Positions 1 to 11,637 are shown, counted from the stretch's first letter. The stretch is 64,000 nucleotides of DNA from Ditylenchus dipsaci (GCA_004194705.1 SADC01000020.1:248001-312000); one strand, 5' to 3'. The notes: a model not told the origin generated them from the sequence alone. Numbers and translations are program-made.

Positions 1-110
1 AAAACGGTCTAATAACATCTGAGATAAGAAAGCAAAATATGTAAAAAAGTGTGTGTGAAGTGAAGTAGCTGTCGGTGTCAAAACTAGCCGTAGAAGTGAT
101 ATAGGATATT
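1..110. repeat. dispersed repeat, edge copy
   Basis: This stretch closely matches 36733-36830 and 54405-54500 (shared words include 'atctgagataagaaa' and 'agccgtagaagt'). It is one end of a repeat family that is palindromic at 36440-36840. I see no gene in 111-424. Confidence 0.6.
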
Positions 111-424
111 AATTATTCACGGTAGGTTCATTGAGACTTTAAAAGAAAAGAAGCAAAAAAATAGATTAGAATTTTACTTTTTTAATTTTAACTACAGGTG
201 ACTTGCGCACGTCCAAAATAATCGCAGAATAAATTTGATCAAAGAGCAAATTGGGATGATCAACATTGTAGCAATATTTTCGTAGCAATAAATTTGTAAA
301 AAACCACCAAAATATATGGGTTGCCGAAAAAGCAAGCAGCCGGAGCATATTTATTAAAAAATTTATAAGAGATGTTGTTGGGTGTCAGAATTCGAATTTG
401 AATTAGGAATTCAAATTAAGAATT

Positions 425-617
425 TTAGCCGCTGTTCCATTGTACCCCCTCCCCCCCCAAAAGCTATTCCAGTGTACCCCCCCCCCAAAAAAACCAACTT
501 TTTATATGCACTCAAAAACCATTTTTATGTAATAATTTCGCCATAAAAGGACCAGAAAAGCCATTTAAATAGGGTTCAAGGCTTTTTGGGGGGGGGGGTA
601 CAATGGAATAGTGCCGA
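425..617. repeat. palindromic element with poly-C/poly-G ends
   Basis: The left side reads 'gttccattgtaccccc' and the right side is its inverse, 'gggggtacaatggaat'. Related copies lie at 11638-11770 and 12000-12245, sharing 'aataatttcgccataa'. It looks like a short non-autonomous element. Nothing in it appears to be coding. Confidence 0.65.
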
Positions 618-674
618 ATTTTAAAAGTTAAGACTGGCTCTTAATAACGTGTAATCCTGTGTCCTTATTTCCAG

Positions 675-3600
675 GCTTTTGTCCAGAGGCATGAGTGTGC
701 GCCACAACTTTTTGCTCTATGAAGATGAGGAAGGAGAGGAGGACACTAAAGCTGAACACTCCACTACCAAAGAACCAGAAAAGGTAGAGCCCAAACCTAA
801 ACAACTCTGGTTGTTGAACAAGCACAGTGATAAATGTGACTGTTGTGTCAGGAGCATAGTAGAACCCTCAGGTTAGTGAATCGATAATTTTTCAAAACTT
901 TTTCACCCATTCGAGCATTTAATTAAGCATTTCAAAGACACACAAAGTCGCTAATTTTTTGAGATTTTTTCAAATATCATCAGGTAGCCCTGCGATAGTA
1001 GTTTCTATCGACAAATAACACGCCTCCATTTAAATTTTTTATTTTCGACTTTTGCCCTTTTAAAAAAAATTAGTATAAAATTTCCCACGGTTTTTTTCCT
1101 GACTCAGGATGAACACCGGCATAGGGGCGTTTCCGTTATGGCGTGCCAAATGGCACAAAGTAACGGAAACGTCTTAATTTTTTTTTATTTTTTGCAATGT
1201 TTGTTCATTTTTGATTTCTTTTTCTCTTTCGTGTTCTTCAACTCAAAGTCGTATAGGTCCTTCTCGTATACCTCAGGTCGTATATGTCCATCTCGTGTAG
1301 GTTTCAACTCGTACCATTCGCGCAAGAGTTCAAATCCACATAAAGCTCAATGTACCAACAAAGTCAAGTGGTCATCCACTTGGTTCAATTTTTTAAATGT
1401 TTTTTAGTTTCCGAAACTTGTTTTCTGTACTAATTCGATGATTCTTACAGGGCTTCTAATTTCCATTTGTTATGCATCTTTACACGTCTTTTCAGCTATC
1501 AATGGACAGTATCTTTGCAATCGACCTATCACTTGTTCCTATGCTTTCAAAATGGATACCAAGAGCGAAAAACATGGTACCGCTGCCGAAAAACTGTTGG
1601 CTGCTCAGAATCGTCTCTTCCTGAATGATCGACCTCATCAAGTCTTTTCTGATATTCCTCGATTGAGGTAGAAATGTTATTTAAACTTTTGCTTCCTGCA
1701 CTGTTTATCCAATCGCTAATTTTAAGACTAATGCCTATGGCACCTCCAATGACTCCGATGATTAAAATTGGTGGATTTAGTAAGATGCCACCTTCTCCGA
1801 CACAAGGAATGCAGCAGGGGATGCCAGGTATGCAGGCTATGCAGCAGGGATGCAAGGTATGCCGAGAATGCATGGTGGTCATCAAACGCTTTTGATGCAA
1901 ATGTAGATGCCGGGATAGCGAATGGCTCCATCGCCTATGCGACCACCTCAAGGTGTATTTGGAATGTTTCCACCGCTTCCTCCGACAACTGCTCCTCCTC
2001 CGCCGCCTCCTTCAATGATAGGTTCGATGATGAGTTGTAATTTTCGTTTTTTGCATGTGTAGCACTCATACGTAGATTTTTCTAGCACCAACGCTGCCAC
2101 CTCCGCCTCCATCTACTTGATTTGCAGCAATGGGTTCAAAAAGAAGTCAGTGGAAAAGTATTTTGAAATCTCGTACCTTCTCATTATGTTCTGTTGTGGT
2201 GTGTTCGCATTGTTTCTTGTTTGGTGATTCTTCTCCTCTTAATAAATTTGAAGCAAAGGCATGTTTGTATTTTTGATTTTTTGGAGTAAATTTTGCGTGA
2301 TGACAACATTGACTGCTAAGCAGATTCAGAAATGTTGTAGTTTTGTTCTAAGCTTAGGCCATAAAGTCATTTTCTTTTCATTTGCAAGTAACAAAAAAGG
2401 AACGCCGAATCAAAATGGGTGGATGGAGTATAGACTGCTGACGTTTACATGGTGCCTCAAGATTTACGGGCACTTTTAAACTTTCATAACTTTTCTTATA
2501 CATTGTTTTTTCAAAAACACCCTAAAAAGTTATGGCCGTTAAACAACGGGCGAATTTCTTGAAGCACTCTTTATATAATCATAGCTATGTATAAATTTTG
2601 GGGAGATTCAGGTAGATACTTGAGTAAAGAGGTTGGAGGATAACGATAAACCTTCCTTGTGGGTAGTTTTTCAAGAAAAAACTACAGGCGGGACCAAGGT
2701 AAAAATGTGGCCCCTAAAGGTGAATACAACCGATTCTACAGTTGGAGTAGTTCTGTGCCTGTTTATTGGAGACTGCCCATTATTTTCCGATAAACCTTCC
2801 TTGTGGGTATGACTCCGGACATCGCCATACCATGATACACACAGGTGATCCACATGGATAACCAACTAAATGAGGAATGGTAACTCTGGTCGAGAGAATT
2901 AGCGTTACATACCTGAATTGGGACCTGTAAGAGATAGACCTGTACGAGTTGGGGTTTACGAGTTGACGAGCAACGAAAGAGAAATAAAAAATGATCAAAC
3001 ATTGCAAAAAAATAAAAAGAAATTAAGACGTTTCCGTTACTTTGTGCCAAATGGCACAAAGTAACGGGTGTTCATCGTGAGTCGAAAAAAAATAAAAGGT
3101 TTAGATGGAGGCGTATTATATCATTTGCAGCAGCGACATCTTTGCAAAATGTAAGCCGAAAAAAGTGAAAGCATGAATGAAATTATATTTGTGAGTGCTT
3201 CACCTTTCTGTGCTACATTTTACACAGATGTTGCAACTAATGATATCTCGTCAGAAACTAGCATTGCAGGGCTACCTGATGGTGTTAACATTTTTGACTC
3301 TATACGAGAGGAAGACAGTTTTTTGCCCTGGTTCCCCCATTGATTTTTTTGTGATTTTTAGGCTTAGGCAAGGGTAGGCTAGCATATGTCATGACAGACT
3401 TAAAACATGTTTTTCTTACTTTCTTAAATATTGAGAAGCATGTTTAAGTCCGCCCAAATATACGCTGACCTACCCTTGCCTAAGACTAAAATATCACAAA
3501 TAAACCAACAAGGGACCAAGGTAAAAAAATGTCTTATTGTCGTATGAGCGCTACATTTTTGATCGAAATAAAAAAATTTCGTATTGCACCAAAAACTTTC

Positions 3601-4899
3601 TAAAAAAGTCGGAAAAAGTTCTTTGGTAAAATAATTTGGCGCTACTAGGATACAATCCCCCCAAGCAGCTACTATGATATAACCGCAATTGTCGTTTGGA
3701 TGGCTGAGCCTCTGGCTCGAAGCCACAGGCCAAAAAGGGGGAACATTTTTAATGGCTCATTTATGGCTCATTTATAAACGTTGTCGTCGTCGTTGTCGTT
3801 GGAATATTTTTTTTATAAAAGCGTTTTTTTCGCCAACGACAACGACGACCTATTTATGAAAAATCCAACGACAAAGCCAACGACAAGACGACGACAACGA
3901 CAACGAAATTTTTTATTCCAAATCGGACAAATTTCGCATCTTGAGTCGAGATTTCGGAGGAAAACGTGTGGACAATATAGTTGATCTTCAAAATTCTGAC
4001 TCAAATTGCAAAATTTTTCCAATTTGGAATAAAATATTTTGTTGTCGTTGTCGTTGGATTTTTTATAAATAGGTCGTCGTTGTCGTCGGCGTTATCGTTG
4101 TCGTTGGCGTGAAAACGCCTTTATAAAACATTTTTTCCAACGACAACGACGACGACAACGTTTATTAATGAGCCATAAACAAAAAATCAAATAATAATGT
4201 TTATTCTGCTCTGACAGTTGCTGGGTGTGAGAAGAGGCTCTATGCTCAGAAAGTTTTCACTCTTTACTATGCCAAATTTATAGTGAGTCTCAAATACGCT
4301 AAGTGAAAAACATTGCAGAGGATTGGATGAAAAAAATTTATGTTCTAAAATTGCTTTGAAAAATTGATTTGAATTATTTTTGATTTTCGCACCAGTTTTT
4401 GTGACTCACCCTCACACAATGCACGTAAAAATATTCTTGTGCAATGTATTGCTTGAGAATTGGCAACTGCTGTAGGGTCAGGGTTGAGATGGTTTCCTGG
4501 GGTTGAATCCGACTTAAATCCCTTATATTATTTTAGCTGGTTCCGGCAGTTCCCCTCCAAAATATTCTTCCTCTACCACAACCTATCCAGCCAGACCAGG
4601 CGTGGCATATAGAACAAGTCCTCTTCGAGAACACAAGAAAGTTAATGAAACCCATGGCTTTGGCACATCCAAAGTGATGTCATCAACCAACACTATTGTC
4701 AACCAGCCGAGACGACTGGATCGGGGCAAACCTACAATTGTGATTAGCGATGCAGACAAACCGAAAAGTAGGCAGTTTTTTTTCAATAACACAAAATTTG
4801 TAGCCAAATAATTTAGGTGTAAAGAAGGCAGAGTGTTGTTGCCGAAACTATTGCATTGAATGTGGTCGATTCTGTGTGTCTATTCTCTCCTCTTTGTGA
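675..4899 (+). CDS. unknown protein with acidic/basic linker and Cys-rich C-terminus (3' exons)
   Basis: Three exons join in phase: 675-871, 4537-4767 and 4817-4899. The first follows a ccag acceptor and is acidic, then Lys/Pro-rich, ending in a short Cys cluster (DKCDCC). The second is Ser/Thr/Pro-rich and basic. The last encodes a tail rich in Cys (AECCCRNYC, then IECGRFC) and a few hydrophobic residues before TGA at 4897-4899. Both junctions preserve frame (phase 1 each), and no stop interrupts the 170 codons. I do not recognise the family. Clustered cysteines at the end could be palmitoylated or bind metal, but this is inference. The 5' exons lie upstream of the window. The 3.7-kb intron carries an inserted element with an SF3B4 fragment and two palindromic repeats. 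Confidence 0.6.
1020..3114. mobile_element. inverted-repeat element carrying an SF3B4 3' fragment
   Basis: The ends are inverted copies of each other over roughly 250 bp. Starting from 'cgcctccat' (1021, and inverse near 3107), both arms share a gatgaacacc block, 'gtgccaaatggcacaaag', 'cggaaacgtcttaattt', 'gcaatgtttg' and a run of degenerate 'tcgtataggtcc'-like units. The interior holds exons of SF3B4 with a poly(A) signal at 2241-2246. I found no convincing target duplication or transposase, so the superfamily is open. The whole unit sits in an intron of the unknown Cys-tail gene. Confidence 0.7.
1496..2120 (+). pseudogene. SF3B4: SF3B4 (SAP49) C-terminal fragment
   Basis: SF3B4 is a U2 snRNP SF3b subunit with two N-terminal RRMs and a Pro/Gly/Met-rich tail. 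Exon 1496-1667 encodes [17 protein letters not shown], then [14 protein letters not shown] and DRPHQVF, closely matching the end of RRM2 and the following conserved block of SF3B4. Exon 1727-2036 continues with Met/Pro/Gly/Gln repeats and exon 2086-2120 ends PPPPPST and TGA. The splice phases agree. RRM1 and most of RRM2 are absent, and the upstream sequence is repeat DNA. One shift near 1850 and in-frame stops near 1900 break the tail. Because it lies between inverted repeats inside another gene's intron, I read it as a captured 3' fragment, not the active gene. Confidence 0.75.
3343..3500. repeat. hairpin repeat ('ggcttaggcaagg' arms)
   Basis: The left arm 'gcttaggcaagggtaggc' is inverted in the right arm near 3470-3485. 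A second copy of the family lies at 40265-40410. Confidence 0.6.
3755..4172. repeat. palindrome built of 'acgacaacg' units
   Basis: The outer arms 'ggctcatttataaacg' and 'cgtttattaatgagcc' are inverted. Inside each arm are tandem, degenerate 'gtcgttgtcg'/'cgacaacgac' units, with further internal inversions. No coding sense is visible. Confidence 0.7.
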
Positions 4900-5469
4900 A
4901 AGTGAAAAAATTAGATAGCAGAATTTTTTTAGCACTTTTGCAGCAGTTTACTTTCTAGCAGTGTTTTCACAACTTTTGGGGGGGAAGGTGGGTTATTCGC
5001 TACTAGGGTCGAAAATTCTATCAAGTTTAAATGTTTTTGCTGAGCTCAACCATTAGAACAAAATAACTTTTTTCGAAGGTTTTAACGAAGTTTTGAAAAC
5101 AACGCCGTTCACCTACCTACACTATTTTTTGGTTCGAAAATCATCGCCTTGTGAGTCAATAATCACAAGTATCATTAAATTTAAATGGGTATAATCTATT
5201 TGATGGTTTTCAACTTACTCCTGCACAAAGTAAGACGGACCTCGTTCGGCAGATGTTTTATGTTTATGGAGCTGACCAACAAAGAAGACTAAGCGAATCT
5301 CGTATATGAAACCTGGGGATGGTGAGTTTTCCGTTGATACCGTCAAAATTATTTAAACGAATTCCAGATATAAGAAGTTCTAAAAATTCATAATTTGCCC
5401 TTTTTGCCAATTTCTATACGTTGGAAAGCAACACTCAATAGAAAAGTTCAGTCCAAACAAAATGTACAA
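4900..5469. other. no gene seen
   Basis: This is the 3' flank of the Cys-tail gene and AT-rich sequence. I see no splice-linked open frame and no clear repeat end. Confidence 0.4.
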
Positions 5470-5643
5470 TACAGTCGAACCTCGATAAGCCGACACACCA
5501 AGGGACCGAACTCAGGGTGTCGGCTTAGCGGGGTATCGTTTCCTTAAAGTGTCGACTACCTGACCAAATCAAGTGTCGACAGGGTGTCGGCTTATCAAGT
5601 ATGTCGGCTTATCGAGGTGTCGGCTTATCGAGGTTCGACTGTA
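5470..5643. mobile_element. mariner/pogo-like MITE flanked by TA
   Basis: The ends 'acagtcgaacctcgataagc' and 'gcttatcgaggttcgactgt' are inverted and bordered by TA on both sides. Inside are repeated 'gtgtcggctta' units. The related ends at 19011-19428, 30699-31171 and 34186-34611 follow the same pattern with different inner words. Confidence 0.75.
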
Positions 5644-5648
5644 ACGTA

Positions 5649-6514
5649 TACCGTATTCTCTCTAATAGAACCACATGTGGTTCTATTTTTCAACCCCCTT
5701 GGGGGTGTGGTTCCATTAGAGAGTGTGGTTCTAATAGAGAGTGTGGTTCTATTTTTCAACCTTCTGAAGATATTCAAGCATTGCAGCATACGCGCATAAA
5801 TTCTTTATTTCGGACTTGGTTCGGTTTAGGAAGAACGCTAATTTATACTATACTTTTTATTTATTTTTGTTTCTTACGGCAGTCATGGTTATATCGATAA
5901 CCTATATGAATAGTTTAATAAGTAATTTTGTTGATCAAGGTGATTATTGGTCACTCCGGTCACCATACTCAACTTGATCGACCTAAAAAATAAAAAATAT
6001 ATATAGTGAAAATAGGCGTCTCCCATAAACCGGAACAGGTCCCAAAACTCATCATCACTCTAGAGATATATCTTTATTATTGAACTACTTTCGCGCTTCC
6101 TCAAGACCGATTTCTTGTATCTGCTCAGCCAACTTCTTCTCATCTTGCGCGAGCTTCACCTTGCCTCGACCACTCGGAACCGGCCCAAGTTTCTTGAAGC
6201 AGTGAATGGCGTCGTCTTCACATCCATCGGCGGCATTGGGAACTGCGCACGATTTGAATGACTCAACGATGAGCTCTTTTAAGAGATTCTCCCAGGCTTC
6301 GACAATCCATCGGAGTTAGAAGGCCGTTGGCGCAGCTTGAGAGTGTTAAGAGGTGTGGTTCTATTTGAGAGTGTGGTTCTAATAGAGAGTGTGGTTCTAT
6401 TTCACAACCCTCCTTGGGGGTGTGGTTCTAATAGAGAGTGTGGTTCTATTTCACAACCCTCCTTGGGGGTGTGGTTCTATTAGAGAGTGTGGTTCTATTA
6501 GAGAGAATACGGTA
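5649..6514. mobile_element. deleted pogo/Tigger element with TA target
   Basis: The left end 'taccgtattctctctaatag' and right end 'ctattagagagaatacggta' are inverted. Subterminal tandem units read 'gtgtggttctaatagaga'. The interior carries the 3' end of a DDE transposase on the minus strand (6085-6315). This links the 'accgtatt...' MITEs of the window (16405-16640, 17250-17496, 41528-41632) to the pogo/Tigger group. Confidence 0.75.
6085..6315 (-). pseudogene. C-terminal fragment of a Tigger/pogo DDE transposase
   Basis: Read on the minus strand this is an uninterrupted frame of 76 codons ending in TAG at 6085-6087, with a stop directly upstream and no ATG. It encodes RWIVEAWENLLKELIVESF followed by an acidic DGCEDDAI motif. 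That W..AW......I..SF...G......DG.EDD pattern is typical of the end of Tigger/pogo transposases after the catalytic DDE core. The catalytic region is missing, so the protein is inactive. The tail is Lys/Glu-rich. Confidence 0.7.
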
Positions 6515-7728
6515 ACTACTAATGAAGGGACCTACCCGTTTATTTTCCAACCCGAAAAGTAAGAAAATTTTCGTGTCAATTTTCGACTCAAATTTTACTC
6601 TAATCATTTTTGTTCTTGGTTTACTCTTTGCTTTAAAATGCTTATTCTTTACAAATTTCCTTTTTTCACAGATTATTTTATTTTGTATTGCTCAAATTAT
6701 TTTTTCATTATTTTTGTTAATTGTGTTTTTTGCGGGTGGTTGTGTCATTTAAATGACTGATAAAATAAACAAATATCATAAAATTAAGTGTACAATTCAC
6801 TTGGCTAGTTTTGCAAAATAAATAACATTTCTGTAAGCTTCTTCTTCTTGATGCGACAAAGGGATGGATAACTAACTATTTTGAACTGTTTCGCTAGATT
6901 TTGAGCCGATAGCTCTATATCCCCGCTTATTTTTCTCTTTTCGTGCTAACTTTTTAAAATGATATATAAAGCGGCCCTAGTGTACAATCAAGATGTTTTT
7001 TCCCTTGCTAACCCTACTGATTTTTTCGAGAAATTTTTTGAAAGCTTAATGGTACTTATTGGGTTGACTCCCCTCTCCTCCTATTTTCTTTGAGATTACC
7101 AAAAAACACGTCCTTAACTTTTTTTTGCCTATCACGGTGAAAGAAACATTTCTAAACACTTTCTGAACCAAGAATCTAATATTCTTTTTAAAAATTTTAC
7201 TTTCACTTTAAAAGGAAGATGGTCTATCAAAGGGAGGCACACTTCGAAAAGGATACAAAATATTTTGGAAAAACCGATTAGGAAACAAATTCGGTACTTA
7301 TGCTGTTTGGGACCGACCGTCATTTTTTTGACATTTTGACATTTGATGGTCCTGATATTTTTTTTCATTTGTGTTCGCAAATCGTGACGTTGTATGAGTA
7401 TGAATCTTAAACTGTGTAATAAACTGCGTAATAAAAATTATTTATAATATCTCTAGTCTTAAAATGAAAGAAAAAATGACGGTCGGTCCCAAACAGCATA
7501 AGTACCACAAATTCATTTGAGAACAAATTCAAATGAGAACTTATTTGTTCTGGCACGAATTGTTTCGGAAATTTTTTTTCTGAATAAAAATAAGTGAGCA
7601 AAATTAGTTCAAGAAAAAATTTTGTGCAATTCGCTTTGCTTCCTCTATGTGGGGCTGTGCTACTGTATTTTAATTGTTTATCGTATTCACTTGTGTTTTA
7701 CTCAACTATTTCAGTTGCTGCATAATCA
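6515..7728. other. no gene seen; palindrome at 7280-7515
   Basis: The only structure is an inverted pair near 7290-7320 and 7470-7515 sharing 'tatgctgtttgggaccgacc'. The rest is AT-rich sequence with no splice-linked frame. Confidence 0.45.
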
Positions 7729-8914
7729 TGAGTCCGGCTACATTGAAAAGAGTTGTCTAGAGCAGTGAACATGAAGCGAGCTCAGACGAAGCCTGGAGCG
7801 AACGGAGCAATGAAAGTGATCTGATAGATCCTGAAGTGGAAGAAGAACAGCAAGCTGAGCCAGAAAAAAAGTCTACAAGTCAGAGTGGGGCGTCCAAAAA
7901 AGAAGAAAACAGTCATCGATTTTCCGATTCCCATTCAATCCAGTCCAATCCAGCGCAAAAAAAGAACGGAAGTGACAGTGAGCTAGCCCTCTTCGATGGT
8001 TAATTTTTTTATTTTCTCTTCACTTTATAACGCCGGCCACGCCCAAAATCCCCCGCGCCAAAATCCCCCCGGGCCCAAAATCCCCCGCCCAAAATCCCCC
8101 GCCAAAATCCCCCGCCCAAAATCCCCCGCACCAAAATCCCCCGCCCATAATCCCCCCGCCTATAATCCCCGCGCCCAAAATCCCCCCGCACCAAAATCCC
8201 CCGCTCATAATCCCCCCGCCTATAATCCCGCGCCCAAAATCCCCCCGCACCAAAAATTCATAAAAAGATTTTTGGAAATGGCCGCCTTTTTTGCTGGCTT
8301 TTTTGCTTCAAAAAAATCAGAGCCCATTTTTGTTTGTTTGGTTGTCGTGTTAATTTTTTGCTCCCGATTTTTTTATTGTTATTACTGTTTCAGGAATTCT
8401 CGCAATGGAGCGCTTTGGTCAAGTCAATTTTGGTGCGCTCAGTCAAGTTCTTGGATGGATCCAACGTCTTAATGCAAATCTGCCAAACTCCGTGCGTCAG
8501 CCAGCTCCAATCGCCGGCCGCTCCAGTGTTCAAGTCGTCGAAGGGCAGTGCAGGAAAACGGTGATGAGGATGATTACTACAGCAGTGAAGAAGAGCCGCA
8601 GTCAACGTGTTTGGTCCATCAGACTTGCAGAGTTTTGCCGTCAAGTATTTTTAAATTATATCAATTTAGGCAAATCTATATTATATTTTTAGAATTTTTG
8701 TCACTTTGATCGAATTTCGCAGAAAAAACACAAGAAAGCTGAATACGATGGATTCCTTTTCGTCAAGCAGAAACTGAGCAAACCAAAAGGTGCAAAGCAA
8801 GTTCTGGAGTTGTGACAAGCACAAGTCACAGCGATGGAGGATGCCGGGCTCGTCTGCACACGCTGGTGGAAGGAGATCATTTCGTCAAGTTCTTGCCGCA
8901 ACAACACAATCGTC
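7729..8914 (+). pseudogene. acidic protein with FLYWCH-type zinc finger, broken
   Basis: Segment 7757-7998 encodes a Ser/Glu-rich acidic run (EHEASSDEAWSERSNESD). A candidate ATG at 7729 is followed after ten codons by TAG in the same frame. After a short intron, 8396-8640 encodes further sequence with an acidic DEDDYYSSEEE stretch in a shifted frame. Segment 8725-8914 gives YDGFLFVKQKL, then FWSC, then CRARLHT and HNR, each in a different frame. Together they fit the FLYWCH pattern (F/Y core, W.C, C.AR, H.H). The acidic start plus FLYWCH resembles the MULE gene at 45586, so it may be a transposon remnant. The sequence ends in an N gap. It is either decayed or damaged by assembly indels. Confidence 0.5.
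8035..8255. repeat. tandem array of 'cgcccaaaatccccc'
   Basis: About 14-bp units are repeated with small changes inside the first intron of the FLYWCH gene. Translating either strand gives long repetitive Pro- or Gly-rich frames that are only the array. Confidence 0.85.
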
Positions 8915-8931
8915 NNNNNNNNNNNNNNNNN
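8915..8931. other. assembly gap (17 N)
   Basis: Seventeen N bases interrupt the FLYWCH region. The true gap size is unknown. Confidence 0.99.
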
Positions 8932-9039
8932 TGTAAAAAGTTCCTGCGAGGGATTTAAAAAATCTAACAGCACTTTTACAGAGCTCAAAAAGTTAATGAA
9001 AACCGAAGTTTCAGACCACTTAAAGTTTGAAAAATTGCC

Positions 9040-9084
9040 ACTCTCTAATAAGCGCCCCGGGCCTCATTAGAGAAAATACGGTAC
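9040..9084. mobile_element. one end of a pogo-like MITE
   Basis: The sequence 'attagagaaaatacggta' matches the right end of the pogo family. The matching left end is not present and may lie in the gap region. From 9085 to 9660 I see no gene. Confidence 0.5.
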
Positions 9085-9666
9085 ACTGCACCATAACTAC
9101 TTACATGAGTCTGTGTTAAAATTCACTCATAAATGAAATTCGAATTGTCAATGAACACAAAAAAATAATTCAAAAACATTATCGACAAAATTAGGGTTGT
9201 CCCGCGCGAATTCAAATTTCCAAATTGCTGTGCTTATCAAGTTCATGGTCCTTTATTTACAAATCATATCAATCAATAAAGCAAATTTACAAGATCTGGC
9301 TTTTTAAAATTACATGTTCGAAATCATGACTACTCTCAAAATAACAGGATTTGATCACCGTAAACGGGCTTTTTTATCCCCTTTCAAACGGTGTAGGTAA
9401 AAGGCCTAAAAATACTGGTGACCCTCCCCCTGTCGGAAATTTCTGCCTACGCCACTGGTGGATAATTTAAAAATAATAACACTACATGTACCATATTCAA
9501 ACATAGGAGAATCACTATATTGATAAAGTTTTTTACGTCTTTTTATCCAATTTTATCTTGCAAATGATGACACAATAACATGCAACACAATTAAATACAG
9601 ACATGTAAACAATATTCACTCTGACAGTAGAAAAAAGACAGTTTTGGTAACCTAAATACCCAACTT

Positions 9667-10070
9667 ACTAGCACAATTTACAAGACTTGGCACACAATCT
9701 AAATCTCTGCTCTCTGCTTACTTGGATTTTGTGCAAAAGCCATTGGCAGACCACTGCTTGCACTTTTGTGATTATCCTCACACCTTTTACCACCACCTAG
9801 TCTTGCCTTGTTGTTACTTTGATAACAGCATCTTTCAGCACTTGATTCTTGGGTGGAGAAACCAGAGACTTCCTGTCTCTGGATCTACCCTATTGATCAA
9901 ACTCCAACAGTCAGAGGGCTGTTCATGGCGAGTAGCGTGAGTGAAGGAGGCACTATTTTGTGGTGTCTTTGGAGCAAGTTGACCTCTAATTCAGGAGAAC
10001 TTGCTCCTCCATTCATCAGCAACATCTTTTCTGAGTCACACTTCAGGCATTTTTGGTACAGAACTAAAAC
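9667..10070 (-). other. possible decayed coding segment
   Basis: On the minus strand one frame runs from about 10060 through QKCLKCDSEKMLLMNGG and LLAMNSPLTVGV. It then meets TGA and TAG seven codons apart and continues through SSAERCCYQSNNKARLGGG to a TAG near 9665. The codon content looks more like protein than the AT-rich surroundings. However, a second frame is also open over part of it. I do not recognise a family. It may be a pseudogene. Confidence 0.25.
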
Positions 10071-10139
10071 TCTATTATTACATGGGTTTGTGACGCTACT
10101 GTAATATACGCCCTCAAACTCCCCCCCCCTAATAATTTT

Positions 10140-11420
10140 TCAGTACCCTAAAAACCATACTTTTTTTTTTCGAAAAGTGGTGAAATGTCGCTGAGCCTGA
10201 TGCCTAAGGCCCGAAGCCTAGCCCAAGGGCTAATCCTAATTCCTAAGCCTAAAAACCAGGGCTTGCTTGCTTGGGTTGAGATGCGCACACTCATATACCT
10301 TAGATACAAATCACTCGAAAGTGACTCTGGATGGAAGGGGAAACTACCAAAAAACGAAATTTTCCAAACGTATGTTTTGCCAAAACGAAATTTGCCGAAA
10401 CGAAATTTGCCAAAACGAAATTTGCCAAATCGAAATGCGCCAAAACGAAATATGCCAATACGAAATTTGCCGAAACGAAATTTGGCCAACGAACCAACAG
10501 GGACCAAGGCTGTTTTACGTTTTTTTCAAAATTTTCGAAATTGTTGTCCTAACTGTCCTAACCACCTAAAATCACCCCAAACCAGCGAAAACCATCCAAA
10601 ATCACCCAAAACCACCCAAAATCACACCAAAACCACCCAGAACACCAAAACCACCAGAAACCATTCAAAACTTCACCAAACAAAAATAAAATTTATAAAT
10701 TTAATTTAAATTTTTAGTCTGAACCAACCAAACCAAGTGGTCGTCGACTTGGATCGATTTTTTTTACGTTTTTTGGATTCCAACTATTTCTGGACTTATT
10801 CGTGCACGCTGAACATGTTTGACAGTGGTAAAATCACGTTTTATAAGAAATTTTTGAGTTTTGGGGAATAATTGATTTTGGTAAAATCAATTATTGCCAA
10901 AACCCAAAAAATAACTGAGAAAACGGGCATTTTGCCACTGTCAAACCATGTTAAGCGTGCACGAATTAGTCTAGAAAACTGGTTTTAGAGCCAAAAACGT
11001 AAAAAAAATTCGATCCAAGTGGACGACCATGGTGGTACCACTTGGTTGGTTGGTTCAGACTAAAAATTCAAATTCCCGCAAAATTTTGTTTAGTGTATTT
11101 TGGATGGTTGGGGTGGTTTGGGGTTTTTGAGTTGTTTAGTGTGATTTGGGTGGTTTTTGCTGTTTTAGGAGGTTTTGGTGTTTGGGGTGGTTTTAGGTGG
11201 TTTAGGACACAGTTTCGAAAAATTTCGAAAAAAACGTAAAAACGACCTTGTCCCCCCTGTTGGTTCGTTGGCCAAATTTCGTTTCGGCAAATTTCGTTTG
11301 GCAATTTGTATTTGGCAAATTTCGTTTTTGGCAAGTTTCCCCCAGCCTCTGGATGCATGAAAAAGCATGCATACCAGAGTTTATTTATGCGGTAGCCCCA
11401 GTATTCAAAACTAAGGCGTC
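10140..11420. repeat. long palindrome with 'acgaaatttgcc' arrays in the arms
   Basis: The left arm holds about eight units of 'ccaaaacgaaatttg' (10365-10495), and the right arm holds the inverse 'caaatttcgtttggc' (11270-11340). Further inside, the pair 'cgaaccaacagggaccaagg' and 'cttgtcccccctgttggttcg' are inverted, and the centre near 10870 is itself a hairpin. The outer flank matches the 16053-16200 and 31240-31400 repeats ('caaatcactcgaaagtgact'). Confidence 0.75.
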
Positions 11421-11637
11421 AATTAAAATTTTCAAATTTTGACTAAAAACCATGATATCCCTGTGGTTCGAAAAATTATTTTTCTCAAAAAAAAAAAACG
11501 CGCTGCTTTTTCATGAATCGGGGCCGAGAAACACGAATTGAGAGTTATCTCCTCCACCTGATCACTCCCGTGGGAGGGGATTCTGAACTCAAGCCAATTT
11601 TTCTTGGTTAAAATTATTTCTGGGCGCTACTGTTATA

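Noticed and set aside
1496..2120. SF3B4 as an intact host gene nested in the intron
   Set aside because: RRM1 and most of RRM2 are missing, upstream sequence is repeat, and the unit is bracketed by inverted repeats. This is preferred but not proven.
8009..8253. Long Gly/Arg- and Pro-rich frames on both strands
   Set aside because: They are translations of the 'cgcccaaaatccccc' tandem array, with no start, splice or family support.
10185..10709. A 174-codon plus-strand frame with repeated KRNLP
   Set aside because: It reads through the 'acgaaatttgcc' array and the arm of a palindrome; the inverse frame exists on the other arm.
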